Assembly (NCBI RefSeq): GCF_035046485.1 | Contig: NC_085137.1 | Location: 39,104,566-39,168,565 of the forward strand | Direction: 5' to 3' | DNA: 64,000 nucleotides | Source: Aedes albopictus | Taxonomy: Eukaryota > Arthropoda > Insecta > Diptera > Culicidae | Part shown: in pieces, positions 21,171 to 32,303 of the stretch | Position numbering within the stretch: the first letter of the stretch is position 1 | Layout of the letters: every line of letters begins with the position of its first letter | Notes under the pieces: model-generated | Seen by the model: only the letters and a program-made list of their open reading frames with translations | The model's database searches: none | What the model was told of the DNA's origin: nothing | Translations under genes and position numbers: made by a program

Positions 21171-21989
21171 GGGGAAGAACGCATAATGCGAAGAGCCATA
21201 TAGGTTATAGGTAAAGCTAATAAACAACATACTAACAGATATTCCCCTAACAAGCCCAGGTTAATCATCAACATACTAATAATCCCACCCTTATTCAGCC
21301 TCGCAGTTGAGGCTTAAAAAATACAGCAGATTATCTCGGAGAAACACAAGGTCAGCTGCACCATTGCTCCGGTTAGCGCAGTAAAGACAGAATACTGTGG
21401 AGGGCGCCCTAATACTCCACAGGTTCCGTTTGTAGTTAGGTTTTTATTAGACCCCCCCTAACCATCCATTCTTTGGTACGGTAAGCATAAAGCCGCATAA
21501 CATCATGAATTAGGGGTCACTTCTTTAGTGGACTCTTACCACTGGATCAGGCGATCCGTAGTGTTATTCTTAGCCAATTGAGACAACCGCTACCGACACT
21601 ACACAGCTATCTAGGCTGATCGAGAAAAGAAGTTATCATTGATGGTCAACTTCCAAACGAGCCCGAACAGCTTTTAAAGTAGTAGTACATTAGCATATTT
21701 ATACCAACTCATTTATAACTGAACGCAACACGATGAAATTGAATTCAATAACATTATATTCTAAAAGCATAGTTAACGCTTCAGCAGCCAGGCTGTTTTA
21801 TTATGTACAATACGTTGAAAATAGTTCGCCTATTTCACATAAGCGTGGTGCTGGTAGGGGTGACCAATTTGTGGAAGATTAACATTTTTATTTATTCATG
21901 CATTCTTTCATCAGAAATCTTTTTTTTTTGTAAAAATCTGCAAAACTTTCATTAGAAATTATAGTTTATTTTTTTTTGGGAAATTACCA
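21171..21989. other. Unassigned noncoding, probably repeat-derived
   Basis: Contains CTGTGGAGGGCGCCCTAATACTCCACAGG, an imperfect stem, at 21395-21423, and a CCCCCCCTAACC run. I suspect an untranslated retroelement segment but cannot place it. Confidence 0.3.
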
Positions 21990-24190
21990 AGTCTTTTTTG
22001 AACTAACCAAGAATTGCCTACATGATTTCCTTCAAAATTTTCCTGGAAAATTTTATGGCAACTTCTTGAAGAAATTCCAAGAGAAATTTCCGGATGAATC
22101 CATACACAAACTTCGAAAGAAAATATCTGATGAAATTCCTGAAAAAAAAATCCTAGGATAAGTCCTTGTGGCATTTCCGGGGGAATTTCTGAAGGAGTCC
22201 CTTGACAAATTTTTGGAAGAATCTCTAAAGGCTTTCTTAAGGAACACTTTCAAAACATCGATAGAAAATCTTCTAGAGGAATCTCTGGATGAATTCCTGA
22301 AAAAAAAACAATGAATAACTTCTCGATGTTTTATTTGTAGAAAAAAAAGAATATCAGGATATATTCCTGGAAGAATCGCAAGGGGAATTTCTGAAGAAAT
22401 TCCTTTGCAAGATCTGCAGGGGGTATTCTTGACGAAATTCATGGATGGATTCCTAACCAAATCCGGGGACGAACTCCTAGAAGATTTTTGAAGATAATTC
22501 CTGATGTCTGTATGCATTCCTCTAAAACTATCTTAAAGAATTCCAATACTAATCGCTGGAAGAGTTCCTCGAAATCTTCAGGTTATCCTGGAGAAATTCT
22601 TGGGCGCATCCTTGGAAAAGATGATGGAAAGATTTCCGAAATTTCCAGAGGAATCCCAGAATAAATTTTTGGAGATATCCCGAGAGGAATTCCTGAAGAT
22701 ATGATCAGAAAAAATCCTGGAACAATCCGTGAAAGAGTACCCGTTGTGATCCCTGGGAAAATTCTTGAAGAAATCACAGGAGGAATGCCTGAACGAATCC
22801 CTGGAGGAATCACTGGAAGAATTTCTGTAGAAATGCCTGGAGAAATTTATGGAGGAGATCTTGGAAGAATCTTTGAGAAATCCATAGAGGAATTCTTGGA
22901 GGAATCCCTCGAGGTATTTTTTTAAGGATTATCTTGAATGAATTCCTAGAGCAATCCCTGAACGAATTCCTAGAGGAACCTCTCCAGAGGAATTCTGGGA
23001 GGAGTTCCTAGAAGGCTTTCTGGAAGAATTCCTGGAGAAATCCTCGGATGAATTTCTGTAGAAATTTATAGACAAATTCCAGGAGGAATGCCAGTAGCAA
23101 TTCTTGAAGGAATCTCTGAAAAAAAAAAATCCTTGGAGGAACCCCAGGAGGAATTCTCGGGGGCATTTCTGAAGGAATCCCTGAAGAATTTCTGAAAGTA
23201 TACCTGGAAGGATATTTGGAAATCCCTAAAAAAAATCCTGGATGAGTTAATGGAAGAATTCCTGGAGTAATTCCAGGAAGATTCTCTAGGGAAATTTCTG
23301 GACGAACCCCTGGAGAAATTACTGAATACATCTTTCAATTCCTAGAGAAATTTCTGGAGGAATCCTTTGAGGAATTCCTGATGCAAATTCCTGGAACAGG
23401 CTCTGGAGGAAATCCGGGAGGAACTTCTGGACAAATTCTTGGCGGAATCCTTCTTGGAAAAATCCCTGGAGGAATTCTCGAAGGATTTTCTGGAGAAATT
23501 CCTGGATGCATTCCTAAAGGAATATTTGGAAGAATTTCAGGAGGATGCCTTGAAGCAATTCTTGGAGAAATCCGTGGAGGAATTCCTGAATGTATTCCCA
23601 GAGGAATTCGTAAGGGAATTCCTGGAGTAATCCTGGAACGAATATCTGAGCGAGTTCCTGGAGGAATTCCTTAAACAATTCCTGAAGATATTAATGAAAA
23701 AAATCCTGGTGTAATTCCTGGAGGAATTCTAGGAGGAACTCAATTCCTGAAGTTCCCTAAGTGAATTCTTCGAAAATTATCTGGGCAAGTCACTGGAGGA
23801 ATTCCTGGAGGATTTCCAGTTGGAAGTGAAGCCAAGACGTGAGAAATCCCTGGAGGAATCCATATTGAAATCCCAACGAAATCCTTGGAGGATTTTTTTA
23901 AGAAACCCCTGAAGGTATTTCTGGAGAAATACTTGTAGAAGAACTTCTGGAGGAATCTCTATTGGAATTCCTTGAGGATTTTTTTGAGGAACCTTTGCAA
24001 GAATTCCCAGAGAAATTCTGAGAATTTCTAGAGAAATCCCAAGAAGAATTCATGAGGGAATCCCAAGAAAAGTTTCCGAAGAATTCCCTGGAGAAGGAAC
24101 TGAAGAACTCAAGAGTTATTGGAGAAATCCTGAAAGAATCCTAAGAAGAGTTCGCGAAGGAACTCCTGTAGGCATACCAATAGCAGTTCC
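21990..24190 (+). repeat. Second GGAATTCC-type 12-mer array, part 1
   Basis: The clearest 12-bp phase is at 22750-22900: GGAGGAATGCCT, GAACGAATCCCT, GGAGGAATCACT, GGAAGAATTTCT, GTAGAAATGCCT and so on. Polarity is the same as 7326-10735. Long frames on both strands are shadows of the period. Confidence 0.88.
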
Positions 24191-24194
24191 TTAA

Positions 24195-24795
24195 CCCTCT
24201 AATACCCAACCCCGGCTTTAGACGGGGTATAGTTCGAGCATTTTTGTAATTTTTGCTTCGTGGAAATTCATTTTTTTATATTTTTGGCTGATATTTAGGA
24301 CTGTTCTGTATATCTCAAAAATGTTTTTGGTGTATTTTAAAACGCATTTACATTTTTAAATAATCTTCTAAAAATTGATGTTTCAGTCACCTTTCAGAAG
24401 TCATTGTTTATTTTGTATTAAATCGACACAATTATCATATTTAAAATTTTTCCCAAACCTTTCTATTCTAGTTGAATAGTTTAAGGAAGTCAAATACACT
24501 CTAAAATAAGTTTCCTTAAAATCAAACGGAAAATAAAATTTCCCTTGAAAAAATTTAAAATAAAAATATTTCAACAATTATCATAAAATCTCAAAATGTT
24601 TTCGTCTCAAAAAATCCGTACTCTAAATAGGCTTCCAGGAAAAATATAAAAGTGTTGGGATGTTCAAAAATAAAAATTAGAAAAATCAAAAACCGAAATT
24701 CACGAAATCGAGAATTAAACAGAATCAATTTTCAAAACGTGTTTGAATCGATTTTAGATGACGAAAAATGATATTTAGATCAAAATCAAAAAGGG
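24195..24795. mobile_element. piggyBac-type non-autonomous element in TTAA site
   Basis: A 601-bp AT-rich block interrupts the array. It is flanked by TTAA at 24191-24194 and 24796-24799, and its ends read CCCT...AGGG (CCCTCTAATACCC and AAAAAGGG). TTAA duplication plus CCCT termini is the piggyBac signature. No transposase ORF, so non-autonomous. Only the first four terminal bases are inverted. Confidence 0.82.
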
Positions 24796-24799
24796 TTAA

Positions 24800-25168
24800 G
24801 GAATTCCTGGAGGTATTCCAGAAGAAACCCTTGGAGAATTTCCGGAAGCATTCCTAAAAGGAATTACTAAGGGGATCCCGAAACAGTTCCTGAAGGAAGT
24901 CCTAGATTCATTCCTGGTGGAGTTTTTGAAAGAATTCCAGGAAGAATTCCTGAACTCCTCTCAGGAAGAATTCCTAGGAAAACCCTTGGAGGAATTTTTA
25001 AAATAATCCCTGAAATTCCTGAAAAAAACTGAAAGAATTCGCTCTGGCGGAATTCTTGAAGAAATACATAGCGTTATTCCTGAAGGATTTCCTTGAGGAA
25101 TCCCGGTAGCAATACCATGAGAAATTCCTAAGGAAATCCTAGAAGAGCTTTCTTAACGAAGAATTAAA
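24800..25168 (+). repeat. Second GGAATTCC-type array, part 2
   Basis: Continuation of 21990-24190 after the TTAA insertion: GGAATTCCTGGAGG, GAAGAATTCCTG and similar units. Confidence 0.85.
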
Positions 25169-25517
25169 TATATGTGCATCATTGGTACAAATTTGGGCTC
25201 GATTGATCAATCCTTCGCGAAGTTAGAACCGTTCTGGCAAATCACTATTTTTAAGAAAACTTATTTGTGTACTGTCATATCTCAGAAACCAGTGAACCGA
25301 ATTGAATTAAATTTTAAACGTTTATCAACAATATCAACAATATATTGATACTTGATATGACGTTCTAAAATGTAATATTTTCTCACGACGAATAAAGTTA
25401 TAGTGGTTTGACATTTTCACCCATATAGAGGGAAATAAATAAAATTTACAATATCACACAAAAATTAGTAAATGTGTTCTTCCTTTAATCCAAATAGGCT
25501 CTAGTATAGATATCTTG

Positions 25518-25839
25518 GGTCTCCAGTTAGCCTAGTGGTTAAGGCTACGGATCGCCAATCCGGAGACGGCGGGTTCGATTCCCGTTCCGGTCGGGAAAAT
25601 TTTCTCGACTCCCTTGGCATAGTGTATAATTGTACTTGTCTCACAATATACAAATTCATGTAATGGCAGGCAAAGAAAGCCCTTCAATTAATAACTGTGA
25701 AAGTGCTCAAAGAACACTAAGTTGAAGCAAGGCAGGCCAAGTCCCAGTGGGGACGTCGAGCATAAAGAAGAAGAAGAAGAAGAAGAAGAAGAAGAAGAAG
25801 AAGAAGAAGAAGAAGAAGAAGAAGAAGAAGAAGAAGAAG
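25518..25839 (+). mobile_element. tRNA-derived SINE with (GAA)n tail, 12-bp TSD
   Basis: Same family as 13926-14184. A-box-like TAGCCTAGTGGTTAAGG and a perfect B box GGGTTCGATTCCC; the body ends CGTCGAGCATAAAGAAG followed by about 24 AAG units. Flanked by ATAGATATCTTG at 25506-25517 and 25840-25851. The uninterrupted relative at 39830-39870 shows where the site was. Confidence 0.94.
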
Positions 25840-25840
25840 A
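25766..25840. repeat. (AAG)n microsatellite, SINE tail
   Basis: Uninterrupted trinucleotide run at the 3' end of the SINE, giving poly-Lys or poly-Ser frames that are not genes. Confidence 0.95.
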
Positions 25841-25878
25841 TAGATATCTTGAGAGTCGAAGTAGAAAATCTTTGGATA

Positions 25879-26044
25879 GGGAACGTCCATAAATTACGTC
25901 ACGCAAAAATTGCCCATTTTCAATCCCCCCTCCCCCCTATGTCACACTTTTTGTATGAGACCTCTAAAATTTTTGTAAGGGTCGTCACACTTTTCTGAAC
26001 CCCCCCTCCCCCCTAAAAGCGTGACGTAATTTATGGACGTTCCC
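25879..26044. mobile_element. Harbinger-like MITE with 3-bp TSD (ATA)
   Basis: Termini GGGAACGTCCATAAATTACG and its complement form inverted repeats of about 26 bp, with C-rich tracts inside. Flanked by ATA at 25876-25878 and 26045-26047. The related copy at 39377-40299 has the empty site (CTTTGGATATCAA), which confirms the 3-bp duplication. A GGG terminus with a 3-bp duplication suggests PIF/Harbinger. Confidence 0.9.
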
Positions 26045-26403
26045 ATATCAAAACTAAAATTTAATGACATTGATGTGAAAATATTACATTTTTTCGAGAA
26101 AGATCCAAAAAGTGTCAATCCATCACAACTTTTTTCAACGTTCAAAAAATACCTTTGTTTTAAATAACTTTCAAGCATTAATATAACGTTGATAAACGCT
26201 CAAAATTTCATCCGATTTTGTTTACTGGTTTCCGAGATATGAAAGTTCAAAAATTGGTTGTCCGAAAAATAGTGTTTTACTAGAACGGTTCTATCTTTAC
26301 GAAAGATCAACCAATCGAGCTCAAATTTGTACCAATGATACACATATAATAGGTTGACAGCATGTTTAACTTTTTCTGTGGGAGAAAAAAAAGTTGCCTG
26401 TAA

Positions 26404-26785
26404 GTGTCAAATCAAAAAAGGTATTATTGACCATTGAAAACCCCTTCCAGAGACAATTTCTGGCTACGCTACTGTTTGTGATAATATTATATTTTTACTG
26501 CAGAAGTAAGTTCTTATATTCCATAGCTTAGTACCCATTTGCTTATTTCGTTGGTTTAACCACATTACCGCTTGCTAGCACTTAATTTGAGTACGTCGAA
26601 AATTGCAACAAAGGTATGCGTTTCAGATTTTTGTCTGTATTTTTGTTTTAAAGTGCACAACAACTATAAAAATTACTAAGTAGACTATTCTTATGAGTTA
26701 GAAGCCTCATTAGGCGATTTTCATATCGTATTGCTTGGAAATTGAAGGGGGGGCGTTTTGCCCCGTTAGGACGCATTATACCCTA
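26404..26785. other. Noncoding; right end resembles the 28907-29500 element
   Basis: The last 38 bp (GGCGTTTTGCCCCG, CGCATTATACCCTA) match the right terminus of the TA element at 28907-29500. The left terminus was not found, so this is at best a truncated copy. Confidence 0.5.
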
Positions 26786-26879
26786 TGAGCTCTAAAAATT
26801 CCTGCGGTCACAGAAGATTCATCCCCGTACCAAAAAACGCTGAAGAGATCGGTGATTCTGAAGGGCACAATACCTGGAC

Positions 26880-27125
26880 TATGCTCGAAGAAGACATGCA
26901 AGCACTCGAAGTGTTCTAGCGTCAGGTGCTTAAGACCATCTTTGACAATGTGCAGTACAACAGTGTGTGGCGGCGAAGAATGAACCACGAGCTCGCTGCA
27001 CTCTACGGCGAACCTAACATCTGGAAGGTGGCTAAAGCTGGAAGGATAAGATAGGCAGGGCATGTTGTGAGAATGCCGGATTAGTGTTTGCAAGAGATCC
27101 GGCCGGTACAAAAAGATCTGGTGAG
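26880..27125 (+). pseudogene. Decayed non-LTR RT-protein C-terminal fragment
   Basis: One + frame reads VWRRRMNHELAALYGEPN, then AGHVVRMPD after an in-frame stop in place of the expected Trp. The pattern R-R-x-N-x-E-L-x-x-LYGEP followed by W-x-GHV-x-RM is typical of the region after the RT domain in RTE/jockey-type LINE proteins. Stops interrupt it and nothing remains upstream. Confidence 0.65.
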
Positions 27126-27775
27126 CATTGGGCAAGACCGAGGTTATAGATTGACAGCCGCCAACCGTGAAACATAGCTTTATCTTGAGTTTGGTGTTAT
27201 ACTAAGTAGACGCAGTTTGATCCTTCTTGGTGGCGCTTTGGACCTTTCTCCGCAACATAGCTAAAGTCAGAAGGACAATAGTGCCACTACCAGTCAAGCA
27301 CCCAAACTTTTTGCTGTCGATCATTGTCATTGATTGACCCTTGGAAGTATTAGGTAGGAGCTTGGGAGGAGCAGACCTAAGTAACAATTATTGCCGAATA
27401 ACAGCTTATTAAACTAACAAATTTAAAATTGAGATAAAGAGTTGTTTATTCATCCATTGTACAGTGATAATGTTTATTGGGGAGCTATGTTAGATACTCC
27501 TTACAATTTGTCAACTCACCATTTTGCAGCCCTTTGGCTTGATGACCATCAGCCTATAGCTTTTGGCCTGATGACCCTGCATCGAATTTTCCAACTCAGT
27601 AAATTTTACGACGAAAAAGAGGCAGATCATTCGACAATTACTTTAGAATCATTTTGATCCTTATTTATTGATGCATGTTATGGTTGTGTGCTCATTTTCG
27701 TGCATCTTTCGTTACTTTCTATATGAAAAGAAATCAATAAAAGAATAATAACTTATAAAAATATTTCATTTTTGC
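27126..27775. other. Noncoding, repeat-derived in part
   Basis: A single CTAAGTAACAATT end occurs at 27376. A direct repetition (TTGATGACCATCAGCC, CTGATGACCCTGCATC) lies near 27538-27582. No gene recognised. Confidence 0.35.
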
Positions 27776-27911
27776 ATTTTTACATTATGTGGCAGACAAG
27801 AAAACAATCTATGTCAAGGAAGCGATGGATATTTACAATAACGAAAAGATCATGAACTGACCAGGAATCGGAACCATACACCTCCAATTAGCTTATGCTG
27901 AATACTCGCTC
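27776..27911 (-). mobile_element. Feilai-like SINE fragment
   Basis: Read on the - strand it gives GAGTATTCAGCAT, a B-box-like GGTTCCGATTCC, GATCTTTTCGT, CTTCCTTGACATAGA and TGTCTGCCACA, in the same order as the SINE at 17561-17837 but with many changes. Both ends are missing. Confidence 0.72.
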
Positions 27912-28906
27912 GTTTTTCAGGAGCATCAGCTATATGAATCTAAAGTTACTAGCTTCCGCAAAACTCGCCAGAAAGACTTAACGAACAAAAAAGCATCTAA
28001 TTTACGACCACTGACCGCCAATCAAATTAAACAATCACAAAAATTGGTTCGCTTCTTTGTGGTGCAATGTAATGCACCCCGACGACAGCAGTTTGCAAGG
28101 CCGTAGTGTTCAAACCACCGCACCGTGTAGCAACAGACCTCTTCGCTTGCTTGGGCTCTGACAACGGAAGAGGAAACACCACTGGCTTCATGACTCGCGC
28201 TTCCCACCAAAACACCTCTCCGTTTCCGCCAACCAAACCGTTCCACTCACTACACTCTACGGTCTGGGCCGGAGAGGTCGCTTCTTTGTTTTTTTTTTCT
28301 TGAGTGTAACCGGCGGTGCGGCCTCTCAATTCGCTGAAAGTTGAACCGATTCGGTAATTGCTAAATTTTAATTCAATAAAATATTTTGTCGAAATCGTGA
28401 TGACGAAGCGATCGGATGGACGGCCATAATATGATGGACGAATGGTTCAGGCAGTTCCTGAATACGCGTGACCAACCGTCCGTACACTACTGACTGGCAA
28501 GGTCGGCCGGCCCCGATGTTGTAAGCGATCGGTATCACCAATCGATAAGATCCGTGTTTTTTGTTGTTGTTTTTTTTTCGATTGGAGGATATTGATGAAG
28601 TCCTTGGGTGGGGATCGCGTTCGCTTGAGACGCATTAAATTTCACTTCGATTCCAACCTTCACTGGAACAACTGACTGAACGCCATGCGTTGCAACGCAC
28701 GTTTTCAATTTTTGCTACGCGCGATCGCGCGGTAATGGTTCAGAAATAGCTAGGAAAACTAGCGGTTTAGCTGTGGTGCCGACCTTGAGCCGGTGGATGG
28801 TGGCAAGAACGGCGTTTTGGAATAGTCGTCGTTCGTTTAATTTTTTGCTCTTTGAAAGCGAAACAAAATTGGTGTGCTGAGTGAGTAGCCGCTCGATTAG
28901 TTGGTA
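27912..28906. other. Unique-looking, GC-richer noncoding DNA
   Basis: No internal repeats and no similarity to other parts of the window. It is more GC-rich at 28030-28320 and 28430-28850 than its surroundings. No convincing ORF. A candidate for host sequence with regulatory content, but nothing specific can be assigned. Confidence 0.35.
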
Positions 28907-29500
28907 GGGTAAACAGGTATAATATGCCCCCCCTAAGCAGAAATGACAATATATCTGAAACTGGCGCCTTATTTCATCTATTGTTCACTGCAAATCGTTG
29001 TTACTAAAGTTAGTGAAGTATTGCATGCGAACTTTGCCTTTGGAGAGATGGCTATGGAAGCTTTGAAACGTTTTTCGAAAACGTTCCAAAATTTGCCTTT
29101 TCAAAACAAACGGGGCAATACGCCCCATCAAAAGAAAAACGTCCAGCCCCGTGATAAAACTGTCCCAGGGGATAATTCCACCACATGCTTATCCTAGGAG
29201 GGTCTTTCAACAAGTATTTAACTGCATAAAAGTTGCAAAGTAACACAAGCGAACAGAACTAGCTTCGTTTACAATGAAGTCAACTCACAAGAGGTAAAAT
29301 ATTACGCCAAAAGCCTCGATTTCAGACTTTTTGATATTTTTATTGCTTTTCTGTACCAATCCACTAACGGACCAGCTTGATGGCAATAATTCTTCAATAT
29401 TTGAGATTTCTAATCGATCACACATGCGAAAAGCGCTTGATTCACTAGAAAATGAAGAGGGGCGTTTTGCCCCGGTGGGGCGCATTATACCCCTTTACCC
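28907..29500. mobile_element. TA-flanked TIR element, 594 bp, non-autonomous
   Basis: Starts GGGTAAACAGGTATAATATG and ends with CGCATTATACCCCTTTACCC, inverted with a few mismatches, flanked by TA (28905-28906 and 29501-29502). C/G-rich blocks (TGCCCCCCC; GGGGCGTTTTGCCCCGG) lie just inside. TA duplication suggests the Tc1/mariner group. No transposase. Confidence 0.8.
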
Positions 29501-29502
29501 TA

Positions 29503-30615
29503 TTCCTAGCAAATGTAGTCCACTCTAAGCGCGAGGTAATGAGGAGACAGCTAATTAGGAGCAAGTAAGTTGATGTTGCCAATTGAGAGATGATGGTGTG
29601 TGCGAAATTGAATGCACCTTTGCAATGTCTAAAAATGGGTATATCTTGATTTATGCGCCATGTATGGTGTGATTGAAGCTCAAGGTCGATCATAAATATA
29701 GAGTTTTAAAGAGCTTGAAATACGCTTAATTTTACCTTGCTCTCTACGTATGTAACTATATGCGTGCAAGGTTCAACAGAATTACTTGTAAAATTACGGA
29801 TATCGCAAGAATGATAAACATTCTATCCAACATAATGTAATTGCAACTGTAACCTTTCTGTTAAAGATTCAGGGACATGTTCCTAGGACAAACAGTTGAA
29901 AAATTAAAAGATCAAAAGTCAAGAGTCTCGAAATCAATTGCTTTGGGGATTCATAAATATTTATCCCTCAATAAAAATGCAATCTATTTCCCTTGCCCGA
30001 CCGGTTTCATCGTTTCGATCTTTATGCTTTTGACATGTTTTAATAGATTCCACCCATTCGCAAAAAAAGCATCTTTTAATCCAAATAATAGCGATTACCT
30101 CGAGCTGTTGTACCTTGAAAATTTTTACGATCACCTATCTATCGAATGCATTTTTTCATTTCGTTCGTTGTCGTCACCAGTTGCATAAATTAGTGCATAT
30201 TTTCCCATGATCGTCCCCGATAGTCGTCGTCGTCGACGCCATAACATGCCAATTTCACTTTCGTTTCGCTACCGCACAATTGACTGACCGACCACACTGC
30301 TGACCACGACTAATGCACCCATCATAGCGCAGGCAGGCAGGGTTCCACGCGGACATCTTTTTTCCTCTGCATACTAAATTACCTAACATCAGAAGCGTTG
30401 CTAGCTTGCTGGGCTACTGGTAAAGTAATGCCTATTTTGTATGCAACTCGACACGGACGACGACGGTCCGAAATGCACTCTACCATCATCCAGGACACAT
30501 AGGTAAATACAACAACTCGCGAAAAAAAATGATCAACCGAGTAATCGTTACAATGCACTTGACAGCGGTAGCGAGCTTCACGGAATGGTCCCCTTGTTGG
30601 AATTTAGGGGTGTGT
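29503..30615. other. Unique-looking noncoding DNA
   Basis: No paired termini, arrays or coding frames of note. Contains a GTCGTCGTCGTCGACG run at 30211-30226. Confidence 0.35.
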
Positions 30616-30625
30616 GGTATGTTGG

Positions 30626-30683
30626 TTTTTTTTTTTAATTTTTATTAATGTGTATTTTAACTTAAATGCTAATTCTACACTCG
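30626..30683 (-). mobile_element. 58-bp LINE tail flanked by 10-bp TSD
   Basis: An insert with a poly-T start (poly-A on the - strand) lies between exact copies of GGTATGTTGG at 30616-30625 and 30684-30693. The - strand reads CATTAATAAAAATT then A-tract. It is a severely 5'-truncated retrotransposition product; the source family is unknown. Confidence 0.8.
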
Positions 30684-30693
30684 GGTATGTTGG

Positions 30694-31160
30694 TGGGTAG
30701 CGTTGATATTGTGAAATTTCTAGCGTTTCTGTGACCATTTCTGCTTAAGGGTATCACTAACCCTTCAGGCCCTATCAGCTGCATGAGAAGGTTGCTGACA
30801 GTACTTGGGACCTCCACCTACCCCGGCCCTTCCCGGAGACCCCTTTCCAACCGGGGACTAGGATCGCAACCCTCAGGTTATAAGTTCTTCTCACATCAGC
30901 TTACAAGTACTTTCCAGCTTACCACGGCAGCTTTCGGTACTTAGCGCAGTGCCCCACGCCGGGTATGGACGTAGAGTAGAATAACTAGCCACAGAAGTCC
31001 AATGTCGCGACTGTTCGCGTGACTAACATCTAGTTTGTCACGCACTTACAGCATCAGGAGCGGTACTAAAAGTGTCAAATTAACTTTGTTTAGCAAAACA
31101 AAACATCCTCTACCAACTGGATACTTAAAAACAATCAATAGTTACAAACAAAGTTATTAT
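30694..31160. other. Unassigned, probably retroelement-derived
   Basis: The C/G-rich 30760-30990 stretch (CTACCCCGGCCCTTCCCGG; GCCCCACGCCGGGTATGG) has a distinct composition. No ORF; I could not assign it. Confidence 0.3.
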
Positions 31161-31716
31161 TTTAATTTACATAGGAAAAGTGACTACAGCGCCATTGTAG
31201 TTCTAGTGTATTTCTATTGGACGTAGCGACACTAGCCAGAAGCTCGCGCTTACTGGCATACACCGCAGAGCTATTGAACATCATCCGGAACAATGCTACT
31301 ATAGCTGTGAAGGCTCTTTTACAGGCGTAATCAACGTTGATCATAACCTCCAAGTGTTTGACGGAGCACTTTGAGGTGATGGTGCAATCGCCTACACTGA
31401 TCACCGTTTGTTGCTCCAACTTCCTTCCGATTGTTCATGACCACCAACTCAGTTTTGTGGTCAGCCAACTCCAGTTGCATGGATCTCATTCACGCCTCTA
31501 CAACCTCGATCGAGTGGGCAGTAGTGAACTCCATTTCTAAGGTCGACTCACCAGAGACTTCTAGCGAAATGTCGTCAGCGAAGCCGACAATCTCCATCCC
31601 CACCGGGATTTCAAACCTCAACACCTCGTTTTATATGACATTCCATTACACCAGACCTAGGACGGAACCTTGCGGGAGTCCTGAGGTTATGTGAAAGCGC
31701 TTTCAACGCATCTCTG
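31161..31716 (-). pseudogene. R1-like copy A: RT catalytic core and thumb
   Basis: The - strand reads HITSGLPQGSVLGP (motif B), EIVGFADDIS (motif C, both Asp kept), then VGDCTITSK, HLEVMIN, VDYACKRAFTAIVALFRMM and NSSAVYASKRELLASVATS, the usual order of the R1 palm and thumb. In-frame stops and frameshifts separate these pieces. Confidence 0.85.
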
Positions 31717-32104
31717 CACACCAAATTTTCATTGGAAGTTCCAGCAAACTTTTTTGCTGGATGTTAATCAGCAATGCAATGTTTTGCTGGTATTCAGTAT
31801 GTCATTCGATATTTTGCTGAAATCCAGCTTGATAATTTGCTGACTTTGTTTCAGCAATTACTTTTATGCTGCTAATCAGCAATTCATTTGACATTCAGTA
31901 ATCGATTTGACATATCGCCGTAAATCAGCAAAAATATTTACTGAACGCATGTCAGCAATAAATGTTTTACTGTAATCCAGCATTTTTTTCCAGCCGTCAC
32001 TCGGAAATGTCAAAGAAAATCATTCCACGTTTCGTGTACCAAACGTGCGTTTCTTTTATTTTTGTGCATAATGGTCCCGGAGTTTTAAAGTTTTGGCCTA
32101 CAAT

Positions 32105-32303
32105 ATGAGAATCTTCGTTCAGAAGACGCAACAATACGAGAGTAGACAGGTATGATTTTACTTTTAAACATCTGGTTTTCTGGTTTGTGTCACATTTGTT
32201 ATTTTGTTTTCAGTTATACCCGCAAGATTTAGAATACAAGCGAACATCCGGGTACCGGCAGCTCCAATATTTTCAAACAAAACACTGCACAAATCGGGGC
32301 TAA
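32105..32303 (+). CDS. Candidate two-exon micro-ORF inside the TIR element (44 codons)
   Basis: Exon 1 runs 32105-32149 (ATG, 15 codons) and ends CAG. A possible 64-bp intron, 32150-32213, starts GTATGA and ends in a T-rich tract plus TTTTCAG. Exon 2 runs 32214-32303 in phase and stops at TAA. AATAAA follows at 32329-32334. The peptide is basic and Gln/Tyr-rich (starts MRIFVQKTQQYESR) and resembles nothing I know. The intron length and splice borders are normal for insects, but an ORF this short could be chance. A captured host gene fragment is an alternative. Confidence 0.3.
32150..32213 (+). other. Candidate 64-bp intron
   Basis: GTATGA donor, TTGTTATTTTGTTTTCAG acceptor. Retaining it would shift the reading frame (64 bp) into sequence with stops. 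Support is sequence-only. Confidence 0.3.

Larger units (their letters stand above)
25169..26403. mobile_element. Palindromic MITE, copy 1, interrupted by a SINE and a second MITE
   Basis: The left arm (25169-25505) and right arm (26048-26403) are reverse complements (GTGCATCATTGGTACAAATT; GAACCGTTCT; CATATCTC-GAAACCAGT). The complete copy is at 39377-40299; compared with that one, both outermost termini are missing here. Nested insertions are at 25518-25839 and 25879-26044. Confidence 0.88.

Noticed and set aside
22053..23674. Open frames up to 154 codons within the second GGAATTCC-type array
   Set aside because: Same artefact; the translations are Ser/Arg/Gly/Ile repeat strings that exist on both strands.
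25747..25906. Poly-Lys and poly-Ser ORFs
   Set aside because: They are the (AAG)n tail of a SINE.
27442..27657. 71-codon ORF containing FGLMTLHRIF
   Set aside because: Begins at a non-ATG codon and overlaps a local direct repetition; no family recognised.
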